DNA from: Jannaschia sp. W003
GTDB taxonomy: Bacteria; Pseudomonadota; Alphaproteobacteria; Rhodobacterales; Rhodobacteraceae
DNA: 64,000 nucleotides
Assembly (NCBI RefSeq): GCF_025144335.1
Contig: NZ_CP083539.1
Span: 1,675,501 to 1,739,500 of the forward strand
Direction: 5' to 3'
The position numbers and the translations under genes were made by a program. Below are positions 49,142 to 58,343 of the stretch, one piece after another (the first letter of the stretch is position 1; every line of letters begins with the position of its first letter). The notes beneath the pieces are model-generated. The model searched no databases and was not told the DNA's origin. It was given only the letters and a program-made list of their open reading frames with translations.

Positions 49142-50415
49142 GCCTGCGCGACCACCCGCTCCGCCAGCAGCTCGCCAACGAGCTGCACGCCCGGCCCTTC
49201 CCGACGCTGGAGGCGCCCTGCCGCGCCGCCTTCCTCGCCCTCGCGCCCGAGCGGGACGGGGCGGGGCGCGACCGGGCAGCGGAGCGGGCGCACCTCCTGG
49301 CCCTGCTCGACCGCTTCGGCGCCGACCACCCGCCGCCGGATGCCACCCACTTCTTCGGCCCCCTCGGGCGCCACCGGCTGAAGTGGGAGAGCCACACCGA
49401 GTTCGAGACCTACACGCTGTTCACCGACGGCGTGGCCGACCGACCCTTCGACCCCGCGTCGTTCGACGCGTTCCCCGCCGACTGGCTCGCCGCCGCCCCG
49501 GGCTGCCGCATCGCCTCGGCGCTGATCCGCGTGGAGGGGCCGGCACCCGAGGCGGAGGTCGCCGCCAAGCTCGCGGACTGGTTCGTGCCCGAGAGCCTCG
49601 CCGCCGCGGAGGTGCTCGGCGGCAGCGCGACGGTGGCGTCCGACTTCCGCATCGACGCGGGCGGCCACGTGCGGATCGCGGTGTTCGCCGCGGACGGCAC
49701 GGGCGCGCAGCGGGTGGGGCGCATCGTGCAGCGCCTCTGCGAGATCGAGGTCTACCGCACCCTCGCCATGCTCGCCTTGCCCGAGGCGCGGCGGCTGGGC
49801 GCCGAGGCCACCCGCCTCGACGGCGCGTTGTCCGGGGTGATCGAGAGCCTGCGCGCCGGCGAGGCCGAGACCGAAGGCGCCCTCGACGGCCTGCTCGCCA
49901 TCGGCTCGGAGCTGGAGACGATGCTGGCCCGCTCCGCCTTCCGCTTCGGCGCGCAGGAGGCCTACGAGGCGCTCGTGAACCAGCGCGTCTCGGTGCTGCG
50001 CGAGACGCGGCTGGGCGGGCGCCAGACGCTGGCCGAGTTCATGATGCGCCGCTTCGACCCGGCCATGCGGACCTGTCGCTCGACGCAAGCGCGGCTGGAG
50101 GCGCTGGCCGAGCGCGCGCGCAACGCGGGCGACCTCCTGTCCACCCGCGTCAACGTCGAGCGGGCGGCCCAGAACGCGGCGCTCCTGCGCTCCATGGACG
50201 CGCGCGCCGAGGCGGCGCTGCGGCTCCAGCGCACGGTGGAGGGACTGTCGGTGGTGGCGATCAGCTACTACGCCGTCAGCCTCGTGGGGTATCTCCTCTA
50301 CCCGGTCGCGGGACGGCTGGGGGTGCCCAAGGAGATGCTGCTGGCCGGGGCGGTGGTGCCGGTGGTGCTGCTGGTGTGGCTGGGGCTGCACGGGGTGCGG
50401 AAACGGATGGAGTAG
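49138..50415 (+). CDS. DUF3422 membrane-anchored protein
   Basis: 425 residues from GTG 49138, overlapping the kynU stop (GTGA). The N-terminal motif HPLRQQLANELHARPFPTL and the later HRLKWESHTEFETYTLF mark the DUF3422 family. A central all-helical region (residues ~190-370) includes FGAQEAYEALVNQRVSVLRE and ARNAGDLLSTRVNVE. Two C-terminal membrane helices follow (about 372-420) with a short basic tail. The ARNAGDLLSTRV/two-helix ending is reminiscent of CorA-like metal transporters, but no GMN motif is present. Function unknown. Coupling to kynU is the only clue to role. Confidence 0.88.
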   Translation: MSLRDHPLRQQLANELHARPFPTLEAPCRAAFLALAPERDGAGRDRAAERAHLLALLDRFGADHPPPDATHFFGPLGRHRLKWESHTEFETYTLFTDGVADRPFDPASFDAFPADWLAAAPGCRIASALIRVEGPAPEAEVAAKLADWFVPESLAAAEVLGGSATVASDFRIDAGGHVRIAVFAADGTGAQRVGRIVQRLCEIEVYRTLAMLALPEARRLGAEATRLDGALSGVIESLRAGEAETEGALDGLLAIGSELETMLARSAFRFGAQEAYEALVNQRVSVLRETRLGGRQTLAEFMMRRFDPAMRTCRSTQARLEALAERARNAGDLLSTRVNVERAAQNAALLRSMDARAEAALRLQRTVEGLSVVAISYYAVSLVGYLLYPVAGRLGVPKEMLLAGAVVPVVLLVWLGLHGVRKRME

Positions 50416-50473
50416 GGGGCTCCGCCCCCCGCGCTTCGCGCGTCCCCCGAGGTACTTGCAGCAAGATGAGGGG
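50415..50473 (+). repeat. hairpin plus CCCCGAGGTACTT box, copy 4
   Basis: Stems GGGGGC/GCCCCC and GCGC/GCGC are followed by CCCCGAGGTACTTGCAGC and AAGATGAGGGG. Fourth copy of the element, between the DUF3422 stop and the convergent argB stop. As with copy 3 it fills a convergent junction. Confidence 0.75.
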
Positions 50474-50483
50474 CTTGCGAGCC

Positions 50484-51347
50484 TTACTTCAACCGGATCA
50501 GCGAGCCGGCGCCGTGGGAGGTGAACAGCTCGAGAAGCACGGCGTTGGGCACGCGGCCGTCGAGGATGACCACCGCGCGCGTCCCGGCCTCCAGCGCATC
50601 GAGCGCGGTCTGGGTCTTGGGGATCATGCCGCCGGCGATCACGCCCGCCTCGGTCATCTCGCGCACGCCCGCCGCCGTCAGCTCGGTGACGACCTGCCCG
50701 CTCGCGTCCTTCACGCCGGAGACGTCCGTCAGCAGCAGCAGGCGGTCCGCGTGGAGTGCGCCCGCGATGGCGCCGGCGGCGGTGTCGCCGTTGATGTTGT
50801 AGGTCTCGTCGTTCTCGCCGGTGCCGATGGGCGCGATCACGGGGATCATCTCATCGCGGAACAGGGAGTGGAGGAGGCGCGTGTCCACCTCCGACGGGGT
50901 GCCGACGAAGCCAAGCTCCGGGTCGTCCTGCCGACAGGTGATCATGTCGGCGTCCTTGCCGGTCAGGCCCACGGCCCGGCCCCCGGCGGTGTTGATCGCC
51001 TGCACGATGCGCTTGTTGACCTCGCCGCCCAGCACCATCTCGACCACGCGCAGGGTCTCGGCGTCGGTGACGCGCTTGCCGCGCACGAACCGCGACTCGA
51101 CGCCCAAGCGGGCCAGCAGCTCGTTGATCATCGGACCGCCGCCATGGACCACCACGGGGTTGATGCCCACGGTCCGCATCAGCACCACGTCGCGCGCGAA
51201 GCTCGCCATGCCCTCGTCGGAGCCCATAGCGTGGCCGCCGAGCTTGATGACCACGGTGGCGTCGTCGTAGCGGCGCAGGTAGGGGAGCGCCTCGTTCAGG
51301 GTTCGGGCGATAGCGGCGTTGTCGCGGGTCACGTCCTGGTTCCTCAT
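50484..51347 (-). CDS. argB: acetylglutamate kinase
   Basis: Second step of arginine synthesis, phosphorylating N-acetylglutamate. 287 residues. Amino-acid-kinase motifs: the phosphate loop [25 protein letters not shown]; the substrate site Arg in [27 protein letters not shown] for the nucleotide; and the C-terminal [15 protein letters not shown]. The N-terminal helix ([23 protein letters not shown]) is the extra one that makes hexameric, arginine-inhibited ArgB, so feedback control by arginine is expected. It follows yihA by 18 bases. Confidence 0.97.
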   Translation of the reverse strand: MRNQDVTRDNAAIARTLNEALPYLRRYDDATVVIKLGGHAMGSDEGMASFARDVVLMRTVGINPVVVHGGGPMINELLARLGVESRFVRGKRVTDAETLRVVEMVLGGEVNKRIVQAINTAGGRAVGLTGKDADMITCRQDDPELGFVGTPSEVDTRLLHSLFRDEMIPVIAPIGTGENDETYNINGDTAAGAIAGALHADRLLLLTDVSGVKDASGQVVTELTAAGVREMTEAGVIAGGMIPKTQTALDALEAGTRAVVILDGRVPNAVLLELFTSHGAGSLIRLK

Positions 51348-51365
51348 CGGGTTCTCCGGGGGCGG

Positions 51366-52016
51366 CTACTCGATGCCGGCGATGGCGGCGCGCAAGGTGG
51401 CCAATCCCCAGCCCTTCTCGGACGAGGTCACGATCAGCTCGGGGAAGGCGGCCGGGTGGCGGGCGAGCGCGGCGCGGGTCCGCTCCAGCGCGGCGGCGCG
51501 GTCGCGGTCCTTCACCTTGTCGGCCTTGGTTAGCACGGCCTGGAACGGCACGGCCGCGCGGTCGAGGAGCGACATGATCTCCTCGTCCACGGGCTTGGCG
51601 CCGTGGCGGCCGTCGATCAGCAGGAACGCGCGGCGCAAGCTGGCCCGCCCCGCGAGGTAGTCCTTGAGCAGCGCCTGCCACTTGGCGACCACGGCCACGG
51701 GCGCTTCGGCGTAGCCGTAGCCCGGCAGGTCCACGAGGTAGTGGCTGTCGGCCAGCGTGAAGAAATTGATCTCCTGCGTGCGGCCTGGCGTGTTCGAGGC
51801 CCGCGCCAGCGCCTTGCGGCCCGTGAGCGCGTTGATCAGCGTCGACTTGCCCACGTTGGAGCGGCCCGCGAAGCAGATCTCGGGGCGGTCGGCCGGCGGC
51901 AGGCCGTCCATCGCCACCACGCCCTTGAGGAAGTCCACCTCGCCCGCGAACAGCAGGCGGCCCCGCTCCTCGGCCATCGGCTCGGGCGCGGGCGCCTCGG
52001 GGAACGGGAGATTCAC
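51366..52016 (-). CDS. yihA: ribosome biogenesis GTP-binding protein YihA/YsxC (EngB)
   Basis: GTPase for large-subunit assembly. 216 residues from GTG 52016, overlapping the MOSC stop (GTGA); ATG 51977 is an internal alternative. G1 GRSNVGKST, G2 Thr in NTPGRTQEIN, G3 DLPGYG, G4 TKAD and G5 SSEKGWG are all present. The N-terminal extension contains GEVDFLKGVVAMDGLPPADRPEICFAGR in outline, as in proteobacterial EngB. It sits within the conserved yidC-MOSC-yihA-argB order. Confidence 0.96.
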   Translation of the reverse strand: MNLPFPEAPAPEPMAEERGRLLFAGEVDFLKGVVAMDGLPPADRPEICFAGRSNVGKSTLINALTGRKALARASNTPGRTQEINFFTLADSHYLVDLPGYGYAEAPVAVVAKWQALLKDYLAGRASLRRAFLLIDGRHGAKPVDEEIMSLLDRAAVPFQAVLTKADKVKDRDRAAALERTRAALARHPAAFPELIVTSSEKGWGLATLRAAIAGIE

Positions 52017-52744
52017 GCCGCCACCCGGTCGCCGACCGCGACCCGGCCGGGCGCCACGCATTCGAGGTAGACGCCGAAGTCGCGGTGGCCCCAGTGCGCG
52101 AGGGCGTCCAGGGTCGCGGCATCGCGGCGGCCGGTCTCGGGGTTCGCCTCGGTGGCGCGGCAGCGGGTGATCGGCTCGGCCACGCGGAAGCGCGCGGTGC
52201 CGATCGAGACCTCGCGGCCCACCCACTCCCACTCCTGCCAGGGACCCTCGCCCTCGAACCAGACGTTGCCGCGCCAGCGATGGGGCGAGAGGGCGTGGCC
52301 CACGCACCCTTCCACCGCCCGGTGCGAGGCTGCGTTCATGAGCGAGATCGACGCGAAGTCGCTGTCGGTCATGCCCCGCGCGCCGGCGCGCACGATCCGG
52401 GCCGGCGCGGCGCGGCCCGGCTCCACCGTGGGTGCGATCCACGCAAGGTAGCGGTCCGCCTCCGCGTCCGGGTCGAAGCGCAAGTCGGCGAGGTTGGGAT
52501 GGCGCAGGGTGACTGTGCCGTCCTCGTGGCTCTCGGCCTCGATGGCCATGAGCGCGGGCGCCTTGGCGCAGCGATGAAAGTTCGTACAGGGCGACCACGC
52601 TCCGTCCGGGGCCTGCGCCGCCTCGTGGGCCACCGCCCAGCGGCGGTCGCCGGGCACGGTGCCGCCCGCCTCGACCTCGAAGGCGGGCAGGGGCTCGCGC
52701 CCGTGCGACTTGATCGGGTGGCGCCAGAGGCTGGCGACCCTCAT
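52013..52744 (-). CDS. MOSC-domain protein
   Basis: 243 residues from ATG 52744, overlapping the yidC stop (ATGA). An N-terminal beta-barrel segment (SLWRHPIKSHGREPLPAFEVEAGGTVPGDRRWAV in outline) precedes the MOSC core with the conserved Cys in ITRCRATEANPETGRRD, the residue that carries sulfur or binds the molybdenum cofactor in this superfamily. It may handle molybdopterin-linked redox chemistry, but many members have no known substrate. Its fixed position between yidC and yihA in Rhodobacteraceae is well known without an obvious reason. Confidence 0.92.
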   Translation of the reverse strand: MRVASLWRHPIKSHGREPLPAFEVEAGGTVPGDRRWAVAHEAAQAPDGAWSPCTNFHRCAKAPALMAIEAESHEDGTVTLRHPNLADLRFDPDAEADRYLAWIAPTVEPGRAAPARIVRAGARGMTDSDFASISLMNAASHRAVEGCVGHALSPHRWRGNVWFEGEGPWQEWEWVGREVSIGTARFRVAEPITRCRATEANPETGRRDAATLDALAHWGHRDFGVYLECVAPGRVAVGDRVAA

Positions 52745-54597
52745 TTTCCGCTCGGCGGCTTGGAGGCGTTGGCCGCCTCGGGCTTGCGGCGGAAGCTGCG
52801 GCGGATGTTGCCGAAGAGGTCGGGCTTGGCGCCGTGGGAGCGCATGATGGCGTACTGCTGAATGAAGGTCAGCGTGTTGTTGGCGATCCAGTAGACGATC
52901 AGGCCCGAGGCGAAGCCGCCGAGCATGAACATGAAGACCCACGGCAGCCACGCGAAGATCATCGCCTGCGTCGCATCCGTGGGGGCCGGGTTCAGCTTCT
53001 GCTGCAGCCACATGGAGATGCCCAAGAGGATCGGCAGGATGCCGATGAACACGAGCGCCAGGATCGAGCCGGGGTCGGGCACGTCGAAGGGTAGCAGCCC
53101 GAAGAGGTTCGCGATCGAGGTCGGGTCGGGGGCCGAGAGGTCCTGGAAGGGGCCGAAGAACGGCGCGTGCCGCAGCTCCAGGGTGACGAAGATCACCTTG
53201 TAGAGGCTGAAGAAGATCGGGATCTGCATCAGGATCGGCAGGCAGCCTGCGGCCGGGTTCACCTTGTTGGTCTTGTAAAGCTCCATCATGCCCTGCTGGA
53301 GCTTCTGGCGATCCTCGCCCACGCGCTCCTTGAGCTTCTCCATCTCGGGCTGAAGCTCCTTCATGCGCGCCATGGAGACGTAGCTCTTGTAGGCTAGGGG
53401 CAGCAGGATGGCCTTGATCCCGAGGGTCAGCACGATGATCGCGATGCCCATGTTGCCGATGGCGCCGTTCAGGAAGTGCAGGGCGATGAAGATCGGCTTG
53501 GTGAGGAAGTAGAACCAGCCCCAGTCGATGGAGTCGACGAAACCCTCGACGCCCTCCTCGTTCTGGTAACGGCGGATCGTCTCCCACTCCTTGGCGCCCG
53601 CGAAGAGGCGTGAGGTGGAGGCGCCGGTGGCGCCGGGGGCGATCTCGATGGCGGGCAGGCGCTGCTCGGTCTGGTAGATGTCGGCGCGGTCCACGTACTT
53701 GACCACCTGCGCGAAGGGCGCGCCGACGGGCGGGATCAGGGTCGCCATCCAGTACTTGTCGGTGAAGCCGATCCAGCCGTCGGCGGCCACCTCGACGCGC
53801 TCCACGCGCCCGCCCTCCGCGGCGACGGGGTCGAGGTCGGTCATGTCGTCGTAGTCGAGCTCGGTCAGCTCGCCGTCGGCGCGCGCGACCACGCCCTCGT
53901 GGAGGATGAAGAAGTTCACCGTGTCGGGCTCGCCGTGGCGGGCCACGAGACCGTAGGGCGCCAGACGCACGGGCGCGTCGGTCCCGTTGAGCACCGCCTG
54001 CTCGACGGTGAACATGTAGTCCTCGTCCACGGAGATGGTGCGCTGGAAGGTCAGGCCCGCGCCGTTGTCCCACTGCAGCACCACGGGCGCGCCGGGGGCG
54101 AGGGTGCCCCCTTGCGCCAGCGTCCATTCGGACGTGGGCGCGGGCACGGCGTCGAAGGCGAGGTCGCCCGCGGGCACCCAGCCGTGGAGCGCGTAGTAGG
54201 CCTCCGGGCCGCCGGCGGGGGAGAGGAGCGTGACGATCGGCGAGTCCTCGTCGAGGGTCTCGCGGTAGTCCTTGAGGGCAATGTCGTCGATGCGCCCGCC
54301 GCGCAAGCTGATGGAGCCGGTGAGGCGCGGCGTGTCCACGGGCACGCGGGGCGACGCGGCCACGGCGGCGTCGCGGGTGTCGGTGGTGGGCACGATGGCG
54401 GGCGCGCCGGGGATCGCGGCGTCGGGCGCGGCGGCCGAGGGCGGCGTGGCGAGCCCGCCGTCGGGGATGCCGTCGGAGGTGTCGTCCACGGCGACGTCCG
54501 GCGAGCGCTGCTCGGGCGGGAACAGGACCATCCACACGAGGATCACCAGCGCCGAGAGCACGGTCGCGAGGATGAGGTTCTTGTTCTGGTCGTCCAT
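52741..54597 (-). CDS. yidC: membrane protein insertase YidC
   Basis: Inserts and folds inner-membrane proteins with or without SecYEG. 618 residues from ATG 54597. An N-terminal helix (residues ~8-27) is followed by a large periplasmic beta domain (~60-345) preceded by a Pro/Ala-rich linker. The conserved five-helix 60K core runs at ~355-590, beginning WGWFYFLTKPIFIALHFLNG, with the hydrophilic-groove Arg in the VSMARMKELQPEMEKLKERVG hairpin area. The C-terminal tail is basic (FRRKPEAANASKPPSGK). rnpA and rpmH, the usual upstream neighbours, are replaced by an EAL-domain gene. Confidence 0.97.
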   Translation of the reverse strand: MDDQNKNLILATVLSALVILVWMVLFPPEQRSPDVAVDDTSDGIPDGGLATPPSAAAPDAAIPGAPAIVPTTDTRDAAVAASPRVPVDTPRLTGSISLRGGRIDDIALKDYRETLDEDSPIVTLLSPAGGPEAYYALHGWVPAGDLAFDAVPAPTSEWTLAQGGTLAPGAPVVLQWDNGAGLTFQRTISVDEDYMFTVEQAVLNGTDAPVRLAPYGLVARHGEPDTVNFFILHEGVVARADGELTELDYDDMTDLDPVAAEGGRVERVEVAADGWIGFTDKYWMATLIPPVGAPFAQVVKYVDRADIYQTEQRLPAIEIAPGATGASTSRLFAGAKEWETIRRYQNEEGVEGFVDSIDWGWFYFLTKPIFIALHFLNGAIGNMGIAIIVLTLGIKAILLPLAYKSYVSMARMKELQPEMEKLKERVGEDRQKLQQGMMELYKTNKVNPAAGCLPILMQIPIFFSLYKVIFVTLELRHAPFFGPFQDLSAPDPTSIANLFGLLPFDVPDPGSILALVFIGILPILLGISMWLQQKLNPAPTDATQAMIFAWLPWVFMFMLGGFASGLIVYWIANNTLTFIQQYAIMRSHGAKPDLFGNIRRSFRRKPEAANASKPPSGK

Positions 54598-54635
54598 GCG
54601 GCCGGGCCCTTGACGATGTCGGGAGGTCGGGCGGC

Positions 54636-54664
54636 GTTTGACAGGCGCGGCGGGCGGAGGTCAA
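54636..54664 (-). promoter_or_regulatory. possible sigma-70 promoter of the yidC operon
   Basis: On the reverse strand TTGACC and TCAAAC are separated by 17 bases, and the -10 lies about 39 bases upstream of the yidC start. The -35 is good and the -10 weak. The gap to the EAL gene (213 bases) has nothing else I can identify. Confidence 0.35.
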
Positions 54665-54810
54665 GGGCAGCCGGGGGCGGGGGGCGGTGGGCCGGGACGC
54701 GACGGACCGCACCCCGACCCCCCGATCCGGCATGGGGGCGGAGGCGGCATCGGGCCTGCGGGGGCCTTCGCCATCTCGTATATCCGGCCCGCCCCGGCGC
54801 GCCTGCGGTT

Positions 54811-56394
54811 TCAGGCCGTGCCGTGGGGGCGCACCTCGGCGAGGCAGGGGCGCGCAGGGCTGCGATTGCGCGCCCACGCGAGCGTGGCGGCCAGCGGCAT
54901 TGGCCGGGCGATCGCGTATCCCTGAAGCTGCCGGCATCCCATCTCGGCCAGCACCTCGGCCTGCGCCTCGGTCTCCACGCCCTCGGCGAGCGTGTCGATC
55001 CCCATCTCGGCGGCGAGGCCGAGGATCGCCGCGACGATGCGCCGGGTCTCGGGGTCGCGCTCGATGCCGGCCACGAAGCTGCGGTCGATCTTGATGCGGT
55101 GCGCGCCGAAGCGGGCGATCTGGCGGATCGCCGCCGCCCCGGTCCCGAAGTCGTCGAGGTCGAGGCGCAGGCCGGCCGCGCGCAGGGACCGAAGGTTGCG
55201 CAGGACCACGTCGTCCGCGTCCTCCGCCGTGACGGTCTCGAGGATCTCCACCGCGATGCGCTCGGGAGGCAGGCCGCAGCGGTCGATCTCCCAGACGAAG
55301 CGGTCGGCGAGGTGGGGGTCGCGCAGCTCCGCCTTGGAGACGTTGATGCCGACCTGTTCGACCCCGAAGCCCGCGTCGTCCCACGCCTCCAGCGCGGCGA
55401 GGGCATCGCGCAGCACCCGCTCGCCCAGGGCTGCATCGAGGCCAGCGACCCCGATGGCGGGAAGGAAGCGCGCTGGGGGCAGGACGCCCAAGTCCGGGTG
55501 GTGCCAGCGGACCAGCGCCTCCATGCCGGCGAGGCGGCGGGTGCGAGCGTCCACCTGGGGCTGGAACCAGGCGCGGATCTCGCCGCTCTCGAGGGCCGGG
55601 CCGACCTGGCGGGCGAGGCGGTGCCCGGTCTCCTCTTCGCGGCGCAGCTCGGGCGTGAAGACGCGCGCGGCGCCGGCCTCGTGGCGGATCGCCTCGCGCA
55701 GCGCGCAGGACGCGGCCGACAACAGTGCCGCGCCGTCGGGACGGGGCGCCATGGCGCCCGTGCAGATGCCGACATGGCTGGCGAGGTGGAATGCCCGGCC
55801 GTCGATCGACAAGGGCTCGGCCACCGCCGCCTGCATCCGGTCGGCCACGCCGAGCACCACGTCGAGGTCGACCCGCCGGGCGGGGTGGAGCACCGCGGCG
55901 ACCGTGCGGTCGCCGAGGCGGAACACCGCGTCCCGCTCCCGCAGGGCGGCGGCGACGCGGTCGCGCAGGAGGATCATCGCACGCTCCGCCTCGGCGTCGG
56001 TCCAGCCGGCGGAGTGCACCGGTTCGGTGATCTGTAAGAGGAGCGCGGCGGTGGCGCGCCCCGTCCGGGCGTCGTGGTCGAGGCGGGCGGCGGCCACGGC
56101 TTCCGCCTCGGGGCGCGTCAGCACGGCGCCGGCGGCGGCGAGCTCTCCGGCGGGACGGCGGAGGCGGGCGGCGAGGGCCTGCGCCGGCGGCGCCGCGAGG
56201 GCCGCGAGGATGCCCGCCATCGGGTGCCCTGCGGCATGGAGCGCGACGGCGGCTGCGGCGCAGGCGGGCCAGACCAGCAGCGGGGCCGCGCCGCCCACGG
56301 GCCGCAGGACCGCGTCGGTGCGGGCCAGCGTCCGGAGCCGCGCGGCCAGTCGCGGCGCGGACGCGGGGGGCATCGGTGGCTGAGCATCGGTCAT
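54811..56394 (-). CDS. membrane-linked c-di-GMP phosphodiesterase (EAL) with degenerate GGDEF
   Basis: 527 residues. Two hydrophobic stretches near residues 35-75 may anchor it. Residues ~85-260 keep the fold of a GGDEF domain, but the signature site reads RLGDRTVA, so cyclase activity is lost. The EAL domain (~265-510) is intact: GMEALVRW (Glu292), NVSKAEL, ILETVTAED, LDDFGTG, IKIDRSF, AEGVETEAQAEVL and QGYAIARPMP. It should degrade c-di-GMP, possibly regulated by the degenerate domain. It follows suhB by 120 bases and lies 213 bases upstream of yidC, breaking the usual yidC neighbourhood. Confidence 0.92.
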   Translation of the reverse strand: MTDAQPPMPPASAPRLAARLRTLARTDAVLRPVGGAAPLLVWPACAAAAVALHAAGHPMAGILAALAAPPAQALAARLRRPAGELAAAGAVLTRPEAEAVAAARLDHDARTGRATAALLLQITEPVHSAGWTDAEAERAMILLRDRVAAALRERDAVFRLGDRTVAAVLHPARRVDLDVVLGVADRMQAAVAEPLSIDGRAFHLASHVGICTGAMAPRPDGAALLSAASCALREAIRHEAGAARVFTPELRREEETGHRLARQVGPALESGEIRAWFQPQVDARTRRLAGMEALVRWHHPDLGVLPPARFLPAIGVAGLDAALGERVLRDALAALEAWDDAGFGVEQVGINVSKAELRDPHLADRFVWEIDRCGLPPERIAVEILETVTAEDADDVVLRNLRSLRAAGLRLDLDDFGTGAAAIRQIARFGAHRIKIDRSFVAGIERDPETRRIVAAILGLAAEMGIDTLAEGVETEAQAEVLAEMGCRQLQGYAIARPMPLAATLAWARNRSPARPCLAEVRPHGTA

Positions 56395-56491
56395 CGTCGA
56401 ACCTCCGTCGCGGCGCGCGATGCATAGCGAACGAAAGGTGACCGACAGGTTAAGCGTCCCGGCGGCGATGCCGAGGATTCGCCGGGACGAG

Positions 56492-56506
56492 GCGCCCTCG
56501 GGGCGC
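56492..56506 (-). terminator. hairpin after suhB
   Basis: A 6-bp stem GCGCCC/GGGCGC with loop TCG, nine bases after the suhB stop on the reverse strand. No T-tract. A modest candidate. Confidence 0.3.
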
Positions 56507-56514
56507 AGCCAGCC

Positions 56515-57309
56515 CTAGTCGCGGGTGCGGATCACGTCCGCGAAGCGCTCGAAGATCGCGCCGCTGCCGGCGACGAGATGGCCGTCCTCCAGGAGCGACT
56601 GCCCCTCGCGTATCGGCTGCACGAAGCCGCCCGCCTCGCGCACGATCAGGATGCCCGCGGCGATGTCCCAGGGGTGCAGCCCGCGCTCCCAGTAGCCGTC
56701 GTAGCGGCCCGCGGCCACGTAGGCGAGGTCCAGGGCGGCGGCGCCCCAGCGGCGCACCCCGGCGCAGGCGGGCGAGAGGCGCCCGAGATCCCTGAGCGTC
56801 GCGGGCAGGTACTTCGAGGCGGCGAAGGGGATGCCGGTGGCGAACACCGCCTCGTGCATCGCGGTGCGGCCCGAGACGCGCAGGCGGTTGCGGTCGCCGA
56901 GCCACGCGCCGGCGCCCTTCTCGGCCACGAACAGCTCGTCCTTGGCGGGGTCGTAGATCACGCCCGAGACGACCTCGCCCTTGTGCTCCAGCGCGATCGA
57001 AACGGCCCAGTGGGGCATGCCGTGCAGGTAGTTCGTGGTGCCGTCCAGCGGGTCCACGATCCAGCGGCGGGTGGGGTCGGTGCCCTTCGTCTCGCCGGAC
57101 TCCTCGCCGAGCCAGCCGTAGTTCGGGCGGGCCTCCATGAGTTCCGCGCGGATGATGTCCTCGGCGGCGCGGTCGGCGCGGCTGACGAAGTCGCCGGGGC
57201 CCTTCGTGCCGACCTGAAGGTTCTCGACTTCGCGGAAGTCCTTCACGAGGCTGCGGCCCGCCTTGCGGGCGGCCTTGATCATGACGTTCAGGTTCGCGCT
57301 GCCCTGCAT
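56515..57309 (-). CDS. suhB: inositol monophosphatase family protein
   Basis: 264 residues. Metal and phosphate site motifs: WLGEESGE (Glu pair), WIVDPLDGTTNYLHGMPHWAVSIAL (the DPLDGT motif), and the C-terminal LHPWDIAAGILIVREAGG. The N terminus starts directly with the helix before the first metal site. In E. coli SuhB also binds the rRNA transcription antitermination complex; here only the enzyme can be inferred. Lies between metR and the EAL gene on the same strand, 66 bases after metR. Confidence 0.94.
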   Translation of the reverse strand: MQGSANLNVMIKAARKAGRSLVKDFREVENLQVGTKGPGDFVSRADRAAEDIIRAELMEARPNYGWLGEESGETKGTDPTRRWIVDPLDGTTNYLHGMPHWAVSIALEHKGEVVSGVIYDPAKDELFVAEKGAGAWLGDRNRLRVSGRTAMHEAVFATGIPFAASKYLPATLRDLGRLSPACAGVRRWGAAALDLAYVAAGRYDGYWERGLHPWDIAAGILIVREAGGFVQPIREGQSLLEDGHLVAGSGAIFERFADVIRTRD

Positions 57310-57375
57310 GGCCGGTGCCCCTCGCTGTTCAGGGCGCCCCCCTACAGGCGGGGCCGGGCGAGGGAAAGGCCGTGC

Positions 57376-58302
57376 TCACGCGCCCTCGGTCGCGCGCCGC
57401 TGCAGCTTCACCGGCTCGGAGCGCATCAGGCGCAGCACGTGGGCCATGAAGGGTTTGGCAGCATCGACCTCGCGCACGGCGGCATAGAGGCGGCGCGTCA
57501 CGCCCCCCTCCGTGAGCGGCCGGGTCACGTAATCGGAATTGTAGCGCACCTCGCGCACCACCCAGTCGGGCAGGACGCTCACGCCGCGGTTCGAGGCCAC
57601 TAGGAGCAGGATCACCGCCGTCAGCTCCACCTGCCGCACCGAGGCCGGCTCCACGCCCGCGGGCATCAGCAGCTGCGAGAACACGTCGAGGCGGGGGCGG
57701 TCCACGGGGTAGGTGATGAGGCACTCGTCGCGGAAGTCCTCGGCCTCGACGTAAGGTTTCCCGGCCAGCGGGTGCGCGGAGGAGGCCAGGAACACCGGCT
57801 CGTAGTCGAAGAGGGGCGCGAACTCGACGCCCGGCAGCGCCTCGGGGTCCGAGGACACCACCAGGTCCACCTCCTCGCGCTCCAGCGCGGGCAGGGCCTG
57901 GAACTGGAGCCCGGGGCGGATGTCCACGTCCACGTCGGGCCAGGCGCGGCGGAACTGCTCCAGCACCGGGAAGAGCCACTCGAAGCAGGCATGGCACTCG
58001 ATGGCGATGTGCAGACGCCCGGTGCGGCCCGAGCGGAGGGCCGAGAAGTCCTGCTCCACGGCCTCGAGCTGCGGCAGCACCTGCTCGGCCAGCCGCAGGA
58101 GGCGGTGGCCGGCGGGCGAGAGCTTCAGCGGCTTGGAGCGGCGCACGAAGAGCGGCACGCCGATCTGCTCCTCCAGCCCCTTCACCTGATGGCTCAGCGC
58201 CGACTGGGTGATGTTGAGGCGATCGGCCGCACGGGCGAGGCCGCCCGCCTCGTGCACGGCGCGGATGGTGCGGAGATGGCGGAATTCGAGGTGCAGCTTC
58301 AC
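57376..58302 (-). CDS. metR: LysR-family methionine regulator MetR
   Basis: 308 residues from GTG 58302. The N-terminal helix-turn-helix matches MetR: FRHLRTIRAVHEAGGLARAADRL and NITQSALSHQVKGLEEQIGVPLFVRRSKPLKL in outline. The effector domain starts RLHIAIECHACFEWLFPVLEQF, a segment very close to the MetR homocysteine-binding region, then DLVVSSDPEALPGVEFAPLFDYEPVFLAS in outline. Divergent from metF, whose gene it should activate with homocysteine as co-effector. That is the classical metR/metF arrangement. Confidence 0.93.
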   Translation of the reverse strand: MKLHLEFRHLRTIRAVHEAGGLARAADRLNITQSALSHQVKGLEEQIGVPLFVRRSKPLKLSPAGHRLLRLAEQVLPQLEAVEQDFSALRSGRTGRLHIAIECHACFEWLFPVLEQFRRAWPDVDVDIRPGLQFQALPALEREEVDLVVSSDPEALPGVEFAPLFDYEPVFLASSAHPLAGKPYVEAEDFRDECLITYPVDRPRLDVFSQLLMPAGVEPASVRQVELTAVILLLVASNRGVSVLPDWVVREVRYNSDYVTRPLTEGGVTRRLYAAVREVDAAKPFMAHVLRLMRSEPVKLQRRATEGA

Positions 58303-58317
58303 GGAATGCGCGTCCCG

Positions 58318-58343
58318 TTCATGATCGTGTTGAGGATTATGAG
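58318..58343. promoter_or_regulatory. candidate MetR site in the metR/metF divergent region
   Basis: In the 99 bases between the two starts the only AT-rich stretch lies at 58318-58343, bounded by TTCAT and ATGAG (inverted), with TTGAGGATTATGAG at its right side. It resembles half of the E. coli MetR dyad TGAA-N5-TTCA without matching it exactly. Confidence 0.35.
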
